From NCBI GenBank assembly GCA_905479505.1, contig CAJQMS010000074.1, positions 1-6,111 of the forward strand: a stretch of 6,111 bases of DNA. Direction: 5' to 3'. Below are positions 1 to 6,111 of the stretch, one piece after another. The position numbers and the translations under genes are program-made. The stretch is from an uncultured Burkholderiales Genera incertae sedis bacterium. Lineage in GTDB: Bacteria > Pseudomonadota > Gammaproteobacteria > Burkholderiales > Eutrophovitaceae. The notes under the pieces are model-generated. The model was given only the letters and a program-made list of their open reading frames with translations. It searched no databases and was not told the origin of the DNA. Within the stretch, counting starts at the first letter, position 1. Every line of letters starts with the position of its first letter.

Positions 1-872
1 GCAATCGGCGGAGTCCCCGCTTCAAACTTAGCGGGGATATCCGCGTAAGTAGTTTTTTCAAAAGTCACTGAGAGAATCATGTCCCCACCGCCTTCATAAG
101 GATTCATCCTCTCAAGCAATTCACGTTTCCCATACAGAATTCCAATCCCAGTTGGTCCACAAACTTTGTGGCCGGAAAATATATAAAAATCGCAATCAAG
201 ATCTTGCACATCAACCTTCATATGAGGTGCGCCTTGAGCACCATCAACCAAAACAGGGACATTTTTTTTGTGTGCAACCGACACCATTTCTTTAATGGGG
301 TTGATTGTTCCGAGCACGTTTGAAACGTGAGTGACAGCTACGATTTTTGTTCTATCGCTCAACAATCGCTCATATTGATCAAAGTCGAGCTCACCTTCGT
401 CCGTGATCGGTATAACTTTTAAAATCGCACCTGTCTCCTCGCAAAGTTGCTGCCAGGGAACGATATTTGAATGATGTTCCATGTGTGAGATAAGTATTTC
501 ATCACCCTCGCCTATGAATGCACGACCGAATGCGTGCGCCACTAAATTAATCGCGTGCGTTGTTCCCTTCGTGAAAATTACTTGTGAGGAATCTGCAACA
601 TTCAAAAACTTAGCGACAATTGATCGTGAATTCTCATAAGAAGCGGTTGCTTGCTCCGACAACGTGTACACCCCTCGATGAATATTGGCATGCTCATTTT
701 GATGATAGTGATTTATCCGATCAATTACAGATTGGGGCATCTGCGAGCTGGCGCCGCTATCTAAATATACCAGAGGCATTTTATTGTTTTCGCTATGAAG
801 CACCGGAAAATCTCTCTTAATCCTCTCCACATCTAATTCCGAACCACTCTCTTGACTCATTATTTTTTCCAT
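1..872 (-). CDS. sufS: SufS, group II cysteine desulfurase (partial, C-terminus beyond the left edge)
   Basis: This PLP enzyme releases sulfur from L-cysteine as a persulfide and supplies it to the SufBCD scaffold in the cytosol. The window holds 290 residues of a protein that is usually about 400-415. The PLP lysine is K236 in SGHK. H133 (first His of EHHSN), D210 and Q213 (VDGAQ) and H65-R66 (NIHRG) sit where E. coli SufS has H123, D200, Q203 and H55-R56, all shifted by ten. The GEGDEI and THVSNVLGT stretches are typical of group II SufS/CsdB. The catalytic cysteine (C364 in E. coli) and the substrate-binding arginine lie outside the window, so activity cannot be confirmed. I chose the ATG at 872, 17 nt after the sufD stop, because an AAGG ribosome-binding site precedes it by 10 nt. 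An in-frame ATG at 860 is the alternative and would remove four residues (MEKI). The gene is last of those visible in the operon. Confidence 0.97.
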   Translation of the reverse strand, partial: MEKIMSQESGSELDVERIKRDFPVLHSENNKMPLVYLDSGASSQMPQSVIDRINHYHQNEHANIHRGVYTLSEQATASYENSRSIVAKFLNVADSSQVIFTKGTTHAINLVAHAFGRAFIGEGDEILISHMEHHSNIVPWQQLCEETGAILKVIPITDEGELDFDQYERLLSDRTKIVAVTHVSNVLGTINPIKEMVSVAHKKNVPVLVDGAQGAPHMKVDVQDLDCDFYIFSGHKVCGPTGIGILYGKRELLERMNPYEGGGDMILSVTFEKTTYADIPAKFEAGTPPI

Positions 873-882
873 ATCTGACTAA

Positions 883-890
883 CCTTTTTT
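883..890 (-). promoter_or_regulatory. Ribosome-binding site of sufS
   Basis: The minus strand reads AAAAAAGG just after the sufD stop codon. The AAGG core is 10 nt from the ATG at 872 and 22 nt from the ATG at 860. This favours the upstream start. The site overlaps the last base of the sufD stop codon, so translation of sufS may partly depend on ribosomes finishing sufD. Confidence 0.5.
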
Positions 891-2197
891 CATACTCGAG
901 TTTGTTGCTTTATATAACTTTCGATGACACCTGCTAGGGACTTGATCGGCAAGTCATCTATAACCTCCTTAGCAAACGCATAATTTAATAAATTACGTGC
1001 CACACCATCATCAAGCCCTCTTGTTTTCAAATAAAACAATTCATCATCATTCACCTGGCCCACGGTTGCGCCATGGGCACACTTGACATCATCAGCGAAT
1101 ATCTCCAATTCCGGTTTAGCATCTACAGAGGCTCGTGCACTCAGCAAGAGGTTTCTATTCTGTTGACTTGAATTAGTTTGTTGCGCATCTTGATGGACTT
1201 TAACCTTCCCGTTAAAAACAATTTTAGATCGCCCTCCGGCTATTGTCTTATGAACCTGGTTAGACTGACCATGCGGCTTTGTATGCTCGATACACGAATG
1301 GGTGTCCACAATTCTTTTATCGTGCCCTAAAGCCAACCCTTTTATTTCAATATATCCACCCTCCTCACGCTGACGAGTTACTAAGTTATGCCTTGATACT
1401 GCGCCTCCGACGCTGACTGACCAATTGCGGTAGACAGCACCGTTATCCACTCCAACATGAGTGTGCGCAATATGAAATGCGCTATCATCATCGCGTTGAA
1501 GCTTGACATGTATCACTTCGGCTCCCGCAGATATTGAAAGCTCCGAAACGGCATTCGTCATATAACCAAATCCTCCCAGACCCAAATAATCTTCAAGAAT
1601 ACAAATTCTTGCTTGCTTCTCCGCTAGAAGCATTAACCTCGGATGATTAAACGTATGCTTGCCCGTACTGATATTCAGAATGTGAATGGTCTCCATATCA
1701 ACGCCACGGTTGTCTGCATGAACAACCACAATATCTTTGAACAAAGCTGTGTTCATTTCACAAAAAGCACTAACGCCATCCCCGCCGACATTGTTTAGTT
1801 GCCGCTCCAATCTCTCACGAAGACGCTCGTCTCCTAGAGCAGACTTCAGATCAGTAACCCGAATTTTTGTTTTCACCGCATTCGTACGACTTAGCTCTGC
1901 GGAATAGACACCATCAACAAGAACAATAGCGCTTGAAGCTTCAGGTATTAAGAATGTTTTTACGACAGACGCATCCACAGCCGCCCTGTCATCAGGAGAG
2001 CTCAATGTATTTTTATATAGCGAAGTTAAGTCAGTAAAACGCCACTCCTCTTCCTCACTGGTTGGCAAAGCCTGTTCTTTTAGCGCTACTCTGGCCTCTA
2101 ACTGCCGCTGCCTAAGCCACTTCCCCTTCGGCGAATCGAGAGTTACACCCTCACCTTCCAACAAACTTGCAGTAAACTCAACAGCACGATCGCTCAT
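890..2197 (-). CDS. sufD: SufD, Fe-S cluster scaffold subunit
   Basis: SufD pairs with SufB and two SufC ATPases to form the cytosolic SufBC2D scaffold, where it helps bring in iron and build the new cluster. The protein has 435 residues, close to the usual 420-440. An alpha-helical N-terminal region holds the conserved EEEWRFTDL stretch at about 48-56. A right-handed beta-helix core follows from roughly 130 to 360, and then the C-terminal SufBD region with VDAKPELEIFADDVKCAHG. In that motif C373 and H375 match C358 and H360 of E. coli SufD; H360 is reported to be needed for cluster assembly at the SufB-SufD interface. The ATG overlaps the sufC stop in an ATGA, and there is no clear ribosome-binding site of its own, so its translation is probably coupled to sufC. 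The N-terminus resembles SufD more than SufB, and SufB is encoded separately upstream, so the assignment is firm. Confidence 0.97.
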   Translation of the reverse strand: MSDRAVEFTASLLEGEGVTLDSPKGKWLRQRQLEARVALKEQALPTSEEEEWRFTDLTSLYKNTLSSPDDRAAVDASVVKTFLIPEASSAIVLVDGVYSAELSRTNAVKTKIRVTDLKSALGDERLRERLERQLNNVGGDGVSAFCEMNTALFKDIVVVHADNRGVDMETIHILNISTGKHTFNHPRLMLLAEKQARICILEDYLGLGGFGYMTNAVSELSISAGAEVIHVKLQRDDDSAFHIAHTHVGVDNGAVYRNWSVSVGGAVSRHNLVTRQREEGGYIEIKGLALGHDKRIVDTHSCIEHTKPHGQSNQVHKTIAGGRSKIVFNGKVKVHQDAQQTNSSQQNRNLLLSARASVDAKPELEIFADDVKCAHGATVGQVNDDELFYLKTRGLDDGVARNLLNYAFAKEVIDDLPIKSLAGVIESYIKQQTRV

Positions 2198-2979
2198 GAC
2201 ACGCTCGATTTATTCTCTTCAAGGATCCACTCGTACCCTCTTGACTCTAACTCGTGTGCAAGGGACTTATCACCAGTCTTTATGATCCGGCCTCCGTCCA
2301 CCACGTGAATAAAATCCGGCTCGATATAGTTTAACAACCGTTGATAATGCGTCACTAATACAACCGCATCATTATCTCCATGTAAAGTATTGACGCCATT
2401 AGCCACCACCCTCAAAGCGTCAATGTCTAAACCCGAGTCAGTCTCGTCTAAGATCGCTAGCTTGGGCTCGAGAATCGCCATCTGGAGAATTTCATTACGT
2501 TTCTTTTCGCCACCGGAAAACCCCTCGTTCAAACTTCTTTCTAAAAACTCCGCGTCCATGTCCAGCAACTTGAGTTTGCTTTGAATATAGTCGTCAAATT
2601 CTAACGGGTCCAACTCCTCTCCACCACGCGCTTTTTGGACGGTGTTGTAAGCCAATCTCAGAAAAGCGCCATTGGTTACGCCGGGAACCTCAACGGGATA
2701 CTGAAACCCCAAGAAGATGCCTAACTTCGCTCTCTCGTCCGGTTCCAGGTCCATCAGATTTTTACCCTGAAATTCTAATGTGCCTCCACCGACGGTGTAA
2801 GACGGGTGACCGGCTACAACCTTAGAAAACGTACTTTTACCTGACCCATTAGGGCCCATAATCGCATGTATCTCCCCTGCTTTGACTGTTATGTCGAAGC
2901 CATTTAAGATTTGAGTGTCATCAATGCTTGCGTTCAGTTCCTGAACACTCAATATTGTTTCTGCGTTGTTTATAATCAT
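2194..2979 (-). CDS. sufC: SufC, ABC-type ATPase of the Fe-S scaffold
   Basis: SufC is a soluble ABC ATPase. It binds SufB and SufD and uses ATP to change the shape of the scaffold during cluster assembly; it is not a transporter. At 261 residues it is slightly longer than the usual 245-255. Visible motifs are Walker A GPNGSGKS at 42-49 with K48, the Q-loop Q93, the SufC-type signature FSGGEKKRNE from 154 with SGGEK in place of the SGGQ of transporters, Walker B LAILDE at 174-179 with catalytic E179, D181 and SGLD (182-185), and the H-loop H211. These match E. coli K40, E171, D173 and H203. No membrane segment is present. The extra 8 or so N-terminal residues compared with E. coli are supported by the ATGA overlap with sufB and by a good ribosome-binding site. 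The stop overlaps the sufD start in the same way, which fits balanced production of the three scaffold subunits. Confidence 0.98.
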   Translation of the reverse strand: MIINNAETILSVQELNASIDDTQILNGFDITVKAGEIHAIMGPNGSGKSTFSKVVAGHPSYTVGGGTLEFQGKNLMDLEPDERAKLGIFLGFQYPVEVPGVTNGAFLRLAYNTVQKARGGEELDPLEFDDYIQSKLKLLDMDAEFLERSLNEGFSGGEKKRNEILQMAILEPKLAILDETDSGLDIDALRVVANGVNTLHGDNDAVVLVTHYQRLLNYIEPDFIHVVDGGRIIKTGDKSLAHELESRGYEWILEENKSSVS

Positions 2980-4412
2980 CCCACGCTTCCTTCCAGTTTT
3001 AGACCGAGTAGTTTTGTCGCCTCGACCGCAAACTCCATGGGCAAGTGCATAAATACATCTCTAACAAATCCATTAATAATCATTGACACTGCTTCTTCAG
3101 AATCGATACCGCGACTCAAAAAATAAAAGAGCTGCTCCTCACCGATCTTGGATGTACTGGCCTCATGCTCTACTGTTGCGCTTTTATTACCAACCTCGAT
3201 GTACGGAAAAGTATTAGCGCCGCACAAATCACCGATCAACATCGAATCACATTGTGAGTAATTCCTTGCTCCGTCAGCTTTTGGAGACACTTTTACCAAA
3301 CCTCGATAACTATTGTTTGATTTTCCCGCAGAAATTCCTTTGCTGATAATCCGGCTACGTGTGTTTTTACCGATATGAAACATCTTTGTCCCAGTATCGG
3401 CTTGTTGCATATTATTGGTCAGTGCCACTGAATAAAATTCGCCAATCGAATTATCCCCAAGCAAGACACATGAGGGATATTTCCAAGTCACTGCCGATCC
3501 TGTTTCCACCTGAGTCCAAGATATTTTTGAGTTTTTACCTTTACATAAACCCCTTTTTGTTACGAAATTAAAGATTCCCCCAACTCCGTTTTCATCTCCG
3601 GCATACCAATTTTGAACCGTCGAGTACTTGATGTCTGCGTCATCAAGCGCCACAAGCTCGACCACAGCAGCATGCAACTGATTTGTATCAAATTGTGGTG
3701 CGGTACAACCCTCTAAATAACAAACTTGGCTGCCTTCCTCAGCGACGATCAAAGTTCTTTCAAACTGCCCTGAGTCTTGAGTATTGATACGAAAATAAGT
3801 TGACAAATCCATAGGGCACTTCACCCCTTTCGGGATAAAACAAAAAGAGCCGTCGGTGAACACCGCGGAATTTAGCGCAGAATAAAAGTTATCCGTATAA
3901 GGCACCACACTCCCTAGATACTTTTTGATCAGTTCCGGGTGATCTTTAACTGCTTCCGAAAAGGAACAAAATATGATGCCCTCTTCGGCTAACTTTTCTT
4001 TAAAAGTAGTCGTTACGGAAACACTATCGAACACTACGTCCACCGCAACCCCAGCTAGTGCCGCCCTCTCATTCATTGGTATTCCGAGTTTCTCGAACGT
4101 TTCCAATAATTCAGGATCGACCTCGTCCATGGATTTCTTAGTCGCTTTCGGCTTTGGTGCCGAGTAGTAAATGATGTCTTGAAAATCAATTTTTGGGTAC
4201 GTCACGTTCGGCCACTTTGGCTCTGTCATCGTTAACCAATGGCGATAAGCCTTCAATCGGAATTCTAACAACCATTCCGGCTCATTTTTTTTACTGGATA
4301 TTGTTCTAATAACATCTTCGTTCAGCCCGCGCCCAACCGAGTCCGTTTCTATATCCGTGTGAAACCCTGCTTTGTAGGGCTGGTTTACAATATTATCAAT
4401 CGCTGTGCTCAT
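2976..4412 (-). CDS. sufB: SufB, Fe-S cluster scaffold subunit
   Basis: SufB is the core of the SufBC2D scaffold. It accepts persulfide sulfur from SufS and holds the nascent cluster. The 478-residue protein starts with the conserved EPEWLLEFRLKAY helix (44-56) and YYSAP (82-86). The beta-helix core follows, with FERTLIVAEE, YSTVQNW and FVTKRGLC, and then the C-terminal SufBD domain. C388 (SQCDSM), H416 and E417 (VEHEAS) match E. coli C405, H433 and E434, the residues implicated in sulfur acceptance and cluster assembly. C236 (EGC) matches C254, at the inner end of the proposed sulfur-transfer tunnel. The protein is 17 residues shorter than the E. coli one, mainly because the CxxCxxxC segment after YYSAP is replaced by a lysine-rich one. 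The ATG lies 12 nt after the carrier gene, with a modest GAGAG ribosome-binding site 9 nt upstream. The stop overlaps sufC by 4 nt. Confidence 0.98.
   Translation of the reverse strand: MSTAIDNIVNQPYKAGFHTDIETDSVGRGLNEDVIRTISSKKNEPEWLLEFRLKAYRHWLTMTEPKWPNVTYPKIDFQDIIYYSAPKPKATKKSMDEVDPELLETFEKLGIPMNERAALAGVAVDVVFDSVSVTTTFKEKLAEEGIIFCSFSEAVKDHPELIKKYLGSVVPYTDNFYSALNSAVFTDGSFCFIPKGVKCPMDLSTYFRINTQDSGQFERTLIVAEEGSQVCYLEGCTAPQFDTNQLHAAVVELVALDDADIKYSTVQNWYAGDENGVGGIFNFVTKRGLCKGKNSKISWTQVETGSAVTWKYPSCVLLGDNSIGEFYSVALTNNMQQADTGTKMFHIGKNTRSRIISKGISAGKSNNSYRGLVKVSPKADGARNYSQCDSMLIGDLCGANTFPYIEVGNKSATVEHEASTSKIGEEQLFYFLSRGIDSEEAVSMIINGFVRDVFMHLPMEFAVEATKLLGLKLEGSVG
2988..2992 (-). promoter_or_regulatory. 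Ribosome-binding site of sufC
   Basis: AAGGA on the minus strand lies within the last codons of sufB, 8 nt before the sufC ATG. It is the best ribosome-binding site in the window. It supports the ATG at 2979 as the true start, although most SufC proteins begin several residues later. Confidence 0.6.
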
Positions 4413-4424
4413 TTTCTTTTACTC

Positions 4425-4757
4425 TCAGTTATTATCTTCAATCGTAAAACTCTCGCCGCAACCACAAGTGGCCGCAGCTTTAGGATTCTCCACTTTGAAC
4501 AGTTCATTCAGCCCTTTTCGCTCGAAATCTAGCGTCGATCCGTCTAAAAACAATAGATCAGACTTCTTCACGAACACTTTCACATCCCTAGACTCAAATA
4601 TCTCGTCATCTGGTGAGGCCTCGAGCGCCCTCTCAAAAGTGTAACTAAGACCCGAGCATCCAACTGTCTTAACGCCAAAACGCATGCCGACGCCTCCGTC
4701 CTTCTCCAACGCTCGTTGGATATGTTGCGCCGCCTTTTGTGTAACTTGTATTGTCAT
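4425..4757 (-). CDS. sufA: A-type Fe-S carrier protein (IscA/SufA family)
   Basis: This small cytosolic protein belongs to the HesB/IscA/SufA family. These proteins take clusters from a scaffold and pass them to client proteins, and some bind iron. The 110 residues carry the three family cysteines: C34 in GCSG, and C98 and C100 in the CGCGESF tail. They align with C35, C99 and C101 of E. coli IscA. The protein lacks the N-terminal extension of E. coli SufA, and GCSGLSY is closer to IscA, so by sequence it is IscA-like. I use the suf symbol because of its place in the operon; the name is therefore uncertain while the family is not. It begins 11 nt after the desulfurase stop, and the short AT-rich gap shows no ribosome-binding site, so its translation may depend on the upstream gene. 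Confidence 0.93.
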   Translation of the reverse strand: MTIQVTQKAAQHIQRALEKDGGVGMRFGVKTVGCSGLSYTFERALEASPDDEIFESRDVKVFVKKSDLLFLDGSTLDFERKGLNELFKVENPKAAATCGCGESFTIEDNN

Positions 4758-4768
4758 AATTAATATTT

Positions 4769-5911
4769 TTAAACCGTAAGTGAGACTAAATTATTTAAGC
4801 GCAAAACAATCTTTTCGAGACTCGTGATGAACGCATCACATTCCTCCACGGTATTGTCCAGCCCTAAGCTGAGACGCACAGCACCGTACGCAAGTTCCTC
4901 TGAAATTCCCATTGCTTTGAGCGTAGGGCTAATTTCACTGCTATGACTCGAGCATGCTGAACCGCTTGCTAGAGCAAATCCGGCTTTATTCAATTCCATA
5001 ACTAATGTTTCCCCTTGGATTCCCGGCAATGAAAAATAACAGGTGTTACTCAATCTCGGAGATTTTTGCCCGTGAATTACAGCCCCAATCATCGCTAATC
5101 GACGCTCTAATGTTTCTCGCAGCTTACCTATACGACTTTGATACGTTTCTAACCTCCCGGAGACTAACGTTGCCGCAACACCAAAACCTACGATGGAGGC
5201 TACATTTTCGGTTCCTGAACGCAAACCAAATTCATGGCCACCACCTTTAATAAAGGCATCGATAGGAAGTTTCTTGTCGACAATAAGGGCACCTACACCT
5301 TTGGGCCCATTGAGCTTATGTGCCGATACGCTCATAGCATGTACTCCTAAATCAGAGAAAGAAACCGGAATCTTCCCTATTGCTTGAATCGCATCTGTGT
5401 GAATCCAACCGCCAGCCCTTCTCACGTTGGCGGCAAGCTCCTTAACGGCTTGCAATACACCCGTTTCATTATTTGCCAACATCACAGACACCAAACAATT
5501 CCGTTCAAATGCGTTGGCTTTAATTTCCTCTACCATAACCGCGCCATCTTTCGTCACTGGCAAAATCTCCAATGACCAGCCTGACTTGCGAAGTGACCCT
5601 GCCGGACTCATCACACACGGATGCTCAATCGCGCTGATAAAGATTTTTCGAGGCGGGCCGTAGGACGCGAGTCCATTGATGAACATATTGTTCGATTCGG
5701 TTCCCCCAGAAGTGAATATCACTTGGGACGCCTGGACGTCCAAGAGTGATGCGACCTGCTCTCTGGCCACATTGACCGCTTCGCGTGATCTCGTACCAAA
5801 ATCATGGCGACTAGACGCATTGCCGAACTCGCCCTTCAAAAACGGCATCATTGCGTTAAGCACTGGTTCTGCTATTTGAGTCGTGGAATTGTGATCAAAA
5901 TAAACAGTCAC
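4769..5911 (-). CDS. iscS: Group I cysteine desulfurase (IscS/NifS type)
   Basis: This PLP enzyme converts cysteine to alanine and carries the sulfur as a persulfide on its own cysteine. It is 380 residues long. The start YFDHNSTT is the conserved N-terminus of the class. H97 (EHPCV), D173 and Q176 (HTDAIQ), and the PLP lysine K199 (SAHK) match H104, D180, Q183 and K206 of E. coli IscS. The catalytic C320 lies in the mobile loop SGSACSSHSSE, matching C328 and typical of group I enzymes. It ends about 20 residues before E. coli IscS does and lacks the C-terminal tail that contacts IscU, so it may be closer to NifS-like or IscS2 forms; the symbol is a family name. The start is GTG at 5911, chosen because it places the conserved motif at residue 4 and no ATG precedes it in frame before a stop. 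A GGGG run 8 nt upstream may be the ribosome-binding site. The second desulfurase, SufS, is in the same operon. Confidence 0.93.
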   Translation of the reverse strand: MTVYFDHNSTTQIAEPVLNAMMPFLKGEFGNASSRHDFGTRSREAVNVAREQVASLLDVQASQVIFTSGGTESNNMFINGLASYGPPRKIFISAIEHPCVMSPAGSLRKSGWSLEILPVTKDGAVMVEEIKANAFERNCLVSVMLANNETGVLQAVKELAANVRRAGGWIHTDAIQAIGKIPVSFSDLGVHAMSVSAHKLNGPKGVGALIVDKKLPIDAFIKGGGHEFGLRSGTENVASIVGFGVAATLVSGRLETYQSRIGKLRETLERRLAMIGAVIHGQKSPRLSNTCYFSLPGIQGETLVMELNKAGFALASGSACSSHSSEISPTLKAMGISEELAYGAVRLSLGLDNTVEECDAFITSLEKIVLRLNNLVSLTV

Positions 5912-5964
5912 CCGTTTACCCCAAAAGCCAACAGCAAAACCAAAGCTTGCACAAGGTTAAACAT
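5908..5964 (-). other. Possible 18-codon hydrophobic leader ORF bridging the regulator and the desulfurase
   Basis: An ATG at 5964 opens a reading frame of 18 codons, MFNLVQALVLLLAFGVNG. It starts inside the last codons of the regulator gene. Its TGA stop overlaps the GTG start of the desulfurase, as GTGA. It fills the 45-nt gap, the longest in the operon. A stop-start overlap of this kind could couple translation into the GTG-started gene. The short length means it may be chance: no clear ribosome-binding site is evident, and the hydrophobic run comes largely from T-rich sequence. Confidence 0.2.
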
Positions 5965-6111
5965 TAGCTCTCTTTTCGAACTTAATTTCTTGCATTCCGC
6001 TCATTTTAAACGCCCGTTTTTCTACCAAATCAGCAAGTTTAACGGTATCCATATATTCAAAAATACGTTCATTCAAGCCTGTCCAAAGCTCGTGAGTTAT
6101 GCACTCTTTAT
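5957..6111 (-). CDS. iscR: IscR-type Rrf2-family transcriptional regulator (partial, N-terminus beyond the right edge)
   Basis: Only the last 50 codons are present. They begin KECITHELWTGLNERI, which aligns with the CLTHALWRDLSDRL stretch of E. coli IscR. The Cys and His of CITH match C104 and H107 there, two of the four ligands of the [2Fe-2S] cluster. The other two cysteines and the winged-helix DNA-binding domain lie outside the window. From that Cys to the end is 48 residues, compared with 59 in E. coli IscR, so the tail is somewhat short. Such regulators sense cluster supply and repress or activate isc and suf operons. As the most upstream visible gene on the same strand, it probably controls the operon and itself. 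Other Rrf2 members such as NsrR end differently, and the CITH plus ELW context favours IscR. The TAA stop lies 45 nt before the desulfurase start, in the same frame. Confidence 0.85.
   Translation of the reverse strand, partial: KECITHELWTGLNERIFEYMDTVKLADLVEKRAFKMSGMQEIKFEKRANV

Noticed and set aside
620..820. Plus-strand ORF of 66 codons inside sufS
   Set aside because: It lies fully antisense to well-conserved sufS codons, has no recognisable domain, and its sequence is explained by the sufS reading frame on the other strand.
2194..2979. Reading the ABC ATPase as part of an ABC transporter
   Set aside because: The signature is SufC-type FSGGEKKRNE, the protein sits between sufB and sufD, and no permease or membrane segment is encoded in the window.
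4405..4644. Plus-strand ORF of 79 codons opposite the A-type carrier gene
   Set aside because: It is antisense to a clearly conserved gene, is serine-rich low-complexity sequence, and resembles no known family.
5005..5663. Several overlapping plus-strand ORFs (63 to 81 codons) opposite the desulfurase gene
   Set aside because: They overlap one another in different frames and lie antisense to catalytic-motif codons of the desulfurase. They are chance frames.
5909..6111. A fused regulator-desulfurase protein by readthrough
   Set aside because: The two genes are in the same frame with a single TAA between them, but this has a one-in-three chance of arising. The 15 linking codons look non-conserved, and the desulfurase starts at its normal N-terminus.
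1..6111. A previously undescribed system, mobile element, CRISPR array or attachment site
   Set aside because: All but about 85 bases are covered by genes of known Fe-S assembly families with intact motifs, and no direct repeats, inverted terminal repeats or foreign-looking composition were seen by eye.

Overview
The window holds part of one long, minus-strand operon for iron-sulfur cluster assembly, a SUF operon with ISC-type genes at its head. Transcription runs from right to left. The order is the 3' end of an IscR-type Rrf2 regulator (5957-6111, cut by the window edge), a group I IscS/NifS-type cysteine desulfurase (4769-5911), an A-type Fe-S carrier of the IscA/SufA family (4425-4757), sufB (2976-4412), sufC (2194-2979), sufD (890-2197) and the N-terminal two thirds of sufS (1-872, cut by the left edge). 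Gaps between genes are 45, 11 and 12 nt, then two 4-nt ATGA overlaps, then 17 nt. No stretch of non-coding DNA exceeds 45 bases. No promoter, terminator, tRNA, rRNA, mobile element, CRISPR array or long repeat was seen. The promoter should lie upstream of the regulator, to the right of the window, and the terminator beyond sufS, to the left.

How the genes work together: the two PLP-dependent desulfurases take sulfur from cysteine. SufB, SufC and SufD form the ATP-driven scaffold on which the cluster is built. The A-type protein carries clusters to apoproteins. The IscR-type regulator, which itself binds a cluster, reports cluster supply and would control the whole unit. All catalytic residues that fall inside the window are present, and every complete gene has a normal family length, so the locus looks intact and functional.

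Organism: the IscR-led operon, the SufB type (no N-terminal cysteine motif) and sequence similarity remembered from these families suggest a proteobacterium. I cannot decide between the gamma and alpha classes. Base composition looks moderate (mid-40s percent GC by eye, not computed) and even across the genes, with no sign of recent transfer.

The window is an ordinary housekeeping operon rather than a new system. The points worth a second look are the mix of ISC and SUF parts with two desulfurases and no scaffold U protein or SufE in view, the short SufB N-terminus, and an 18-codon hydrophobic reading frame that bridges the regulator and the first desulfurase.
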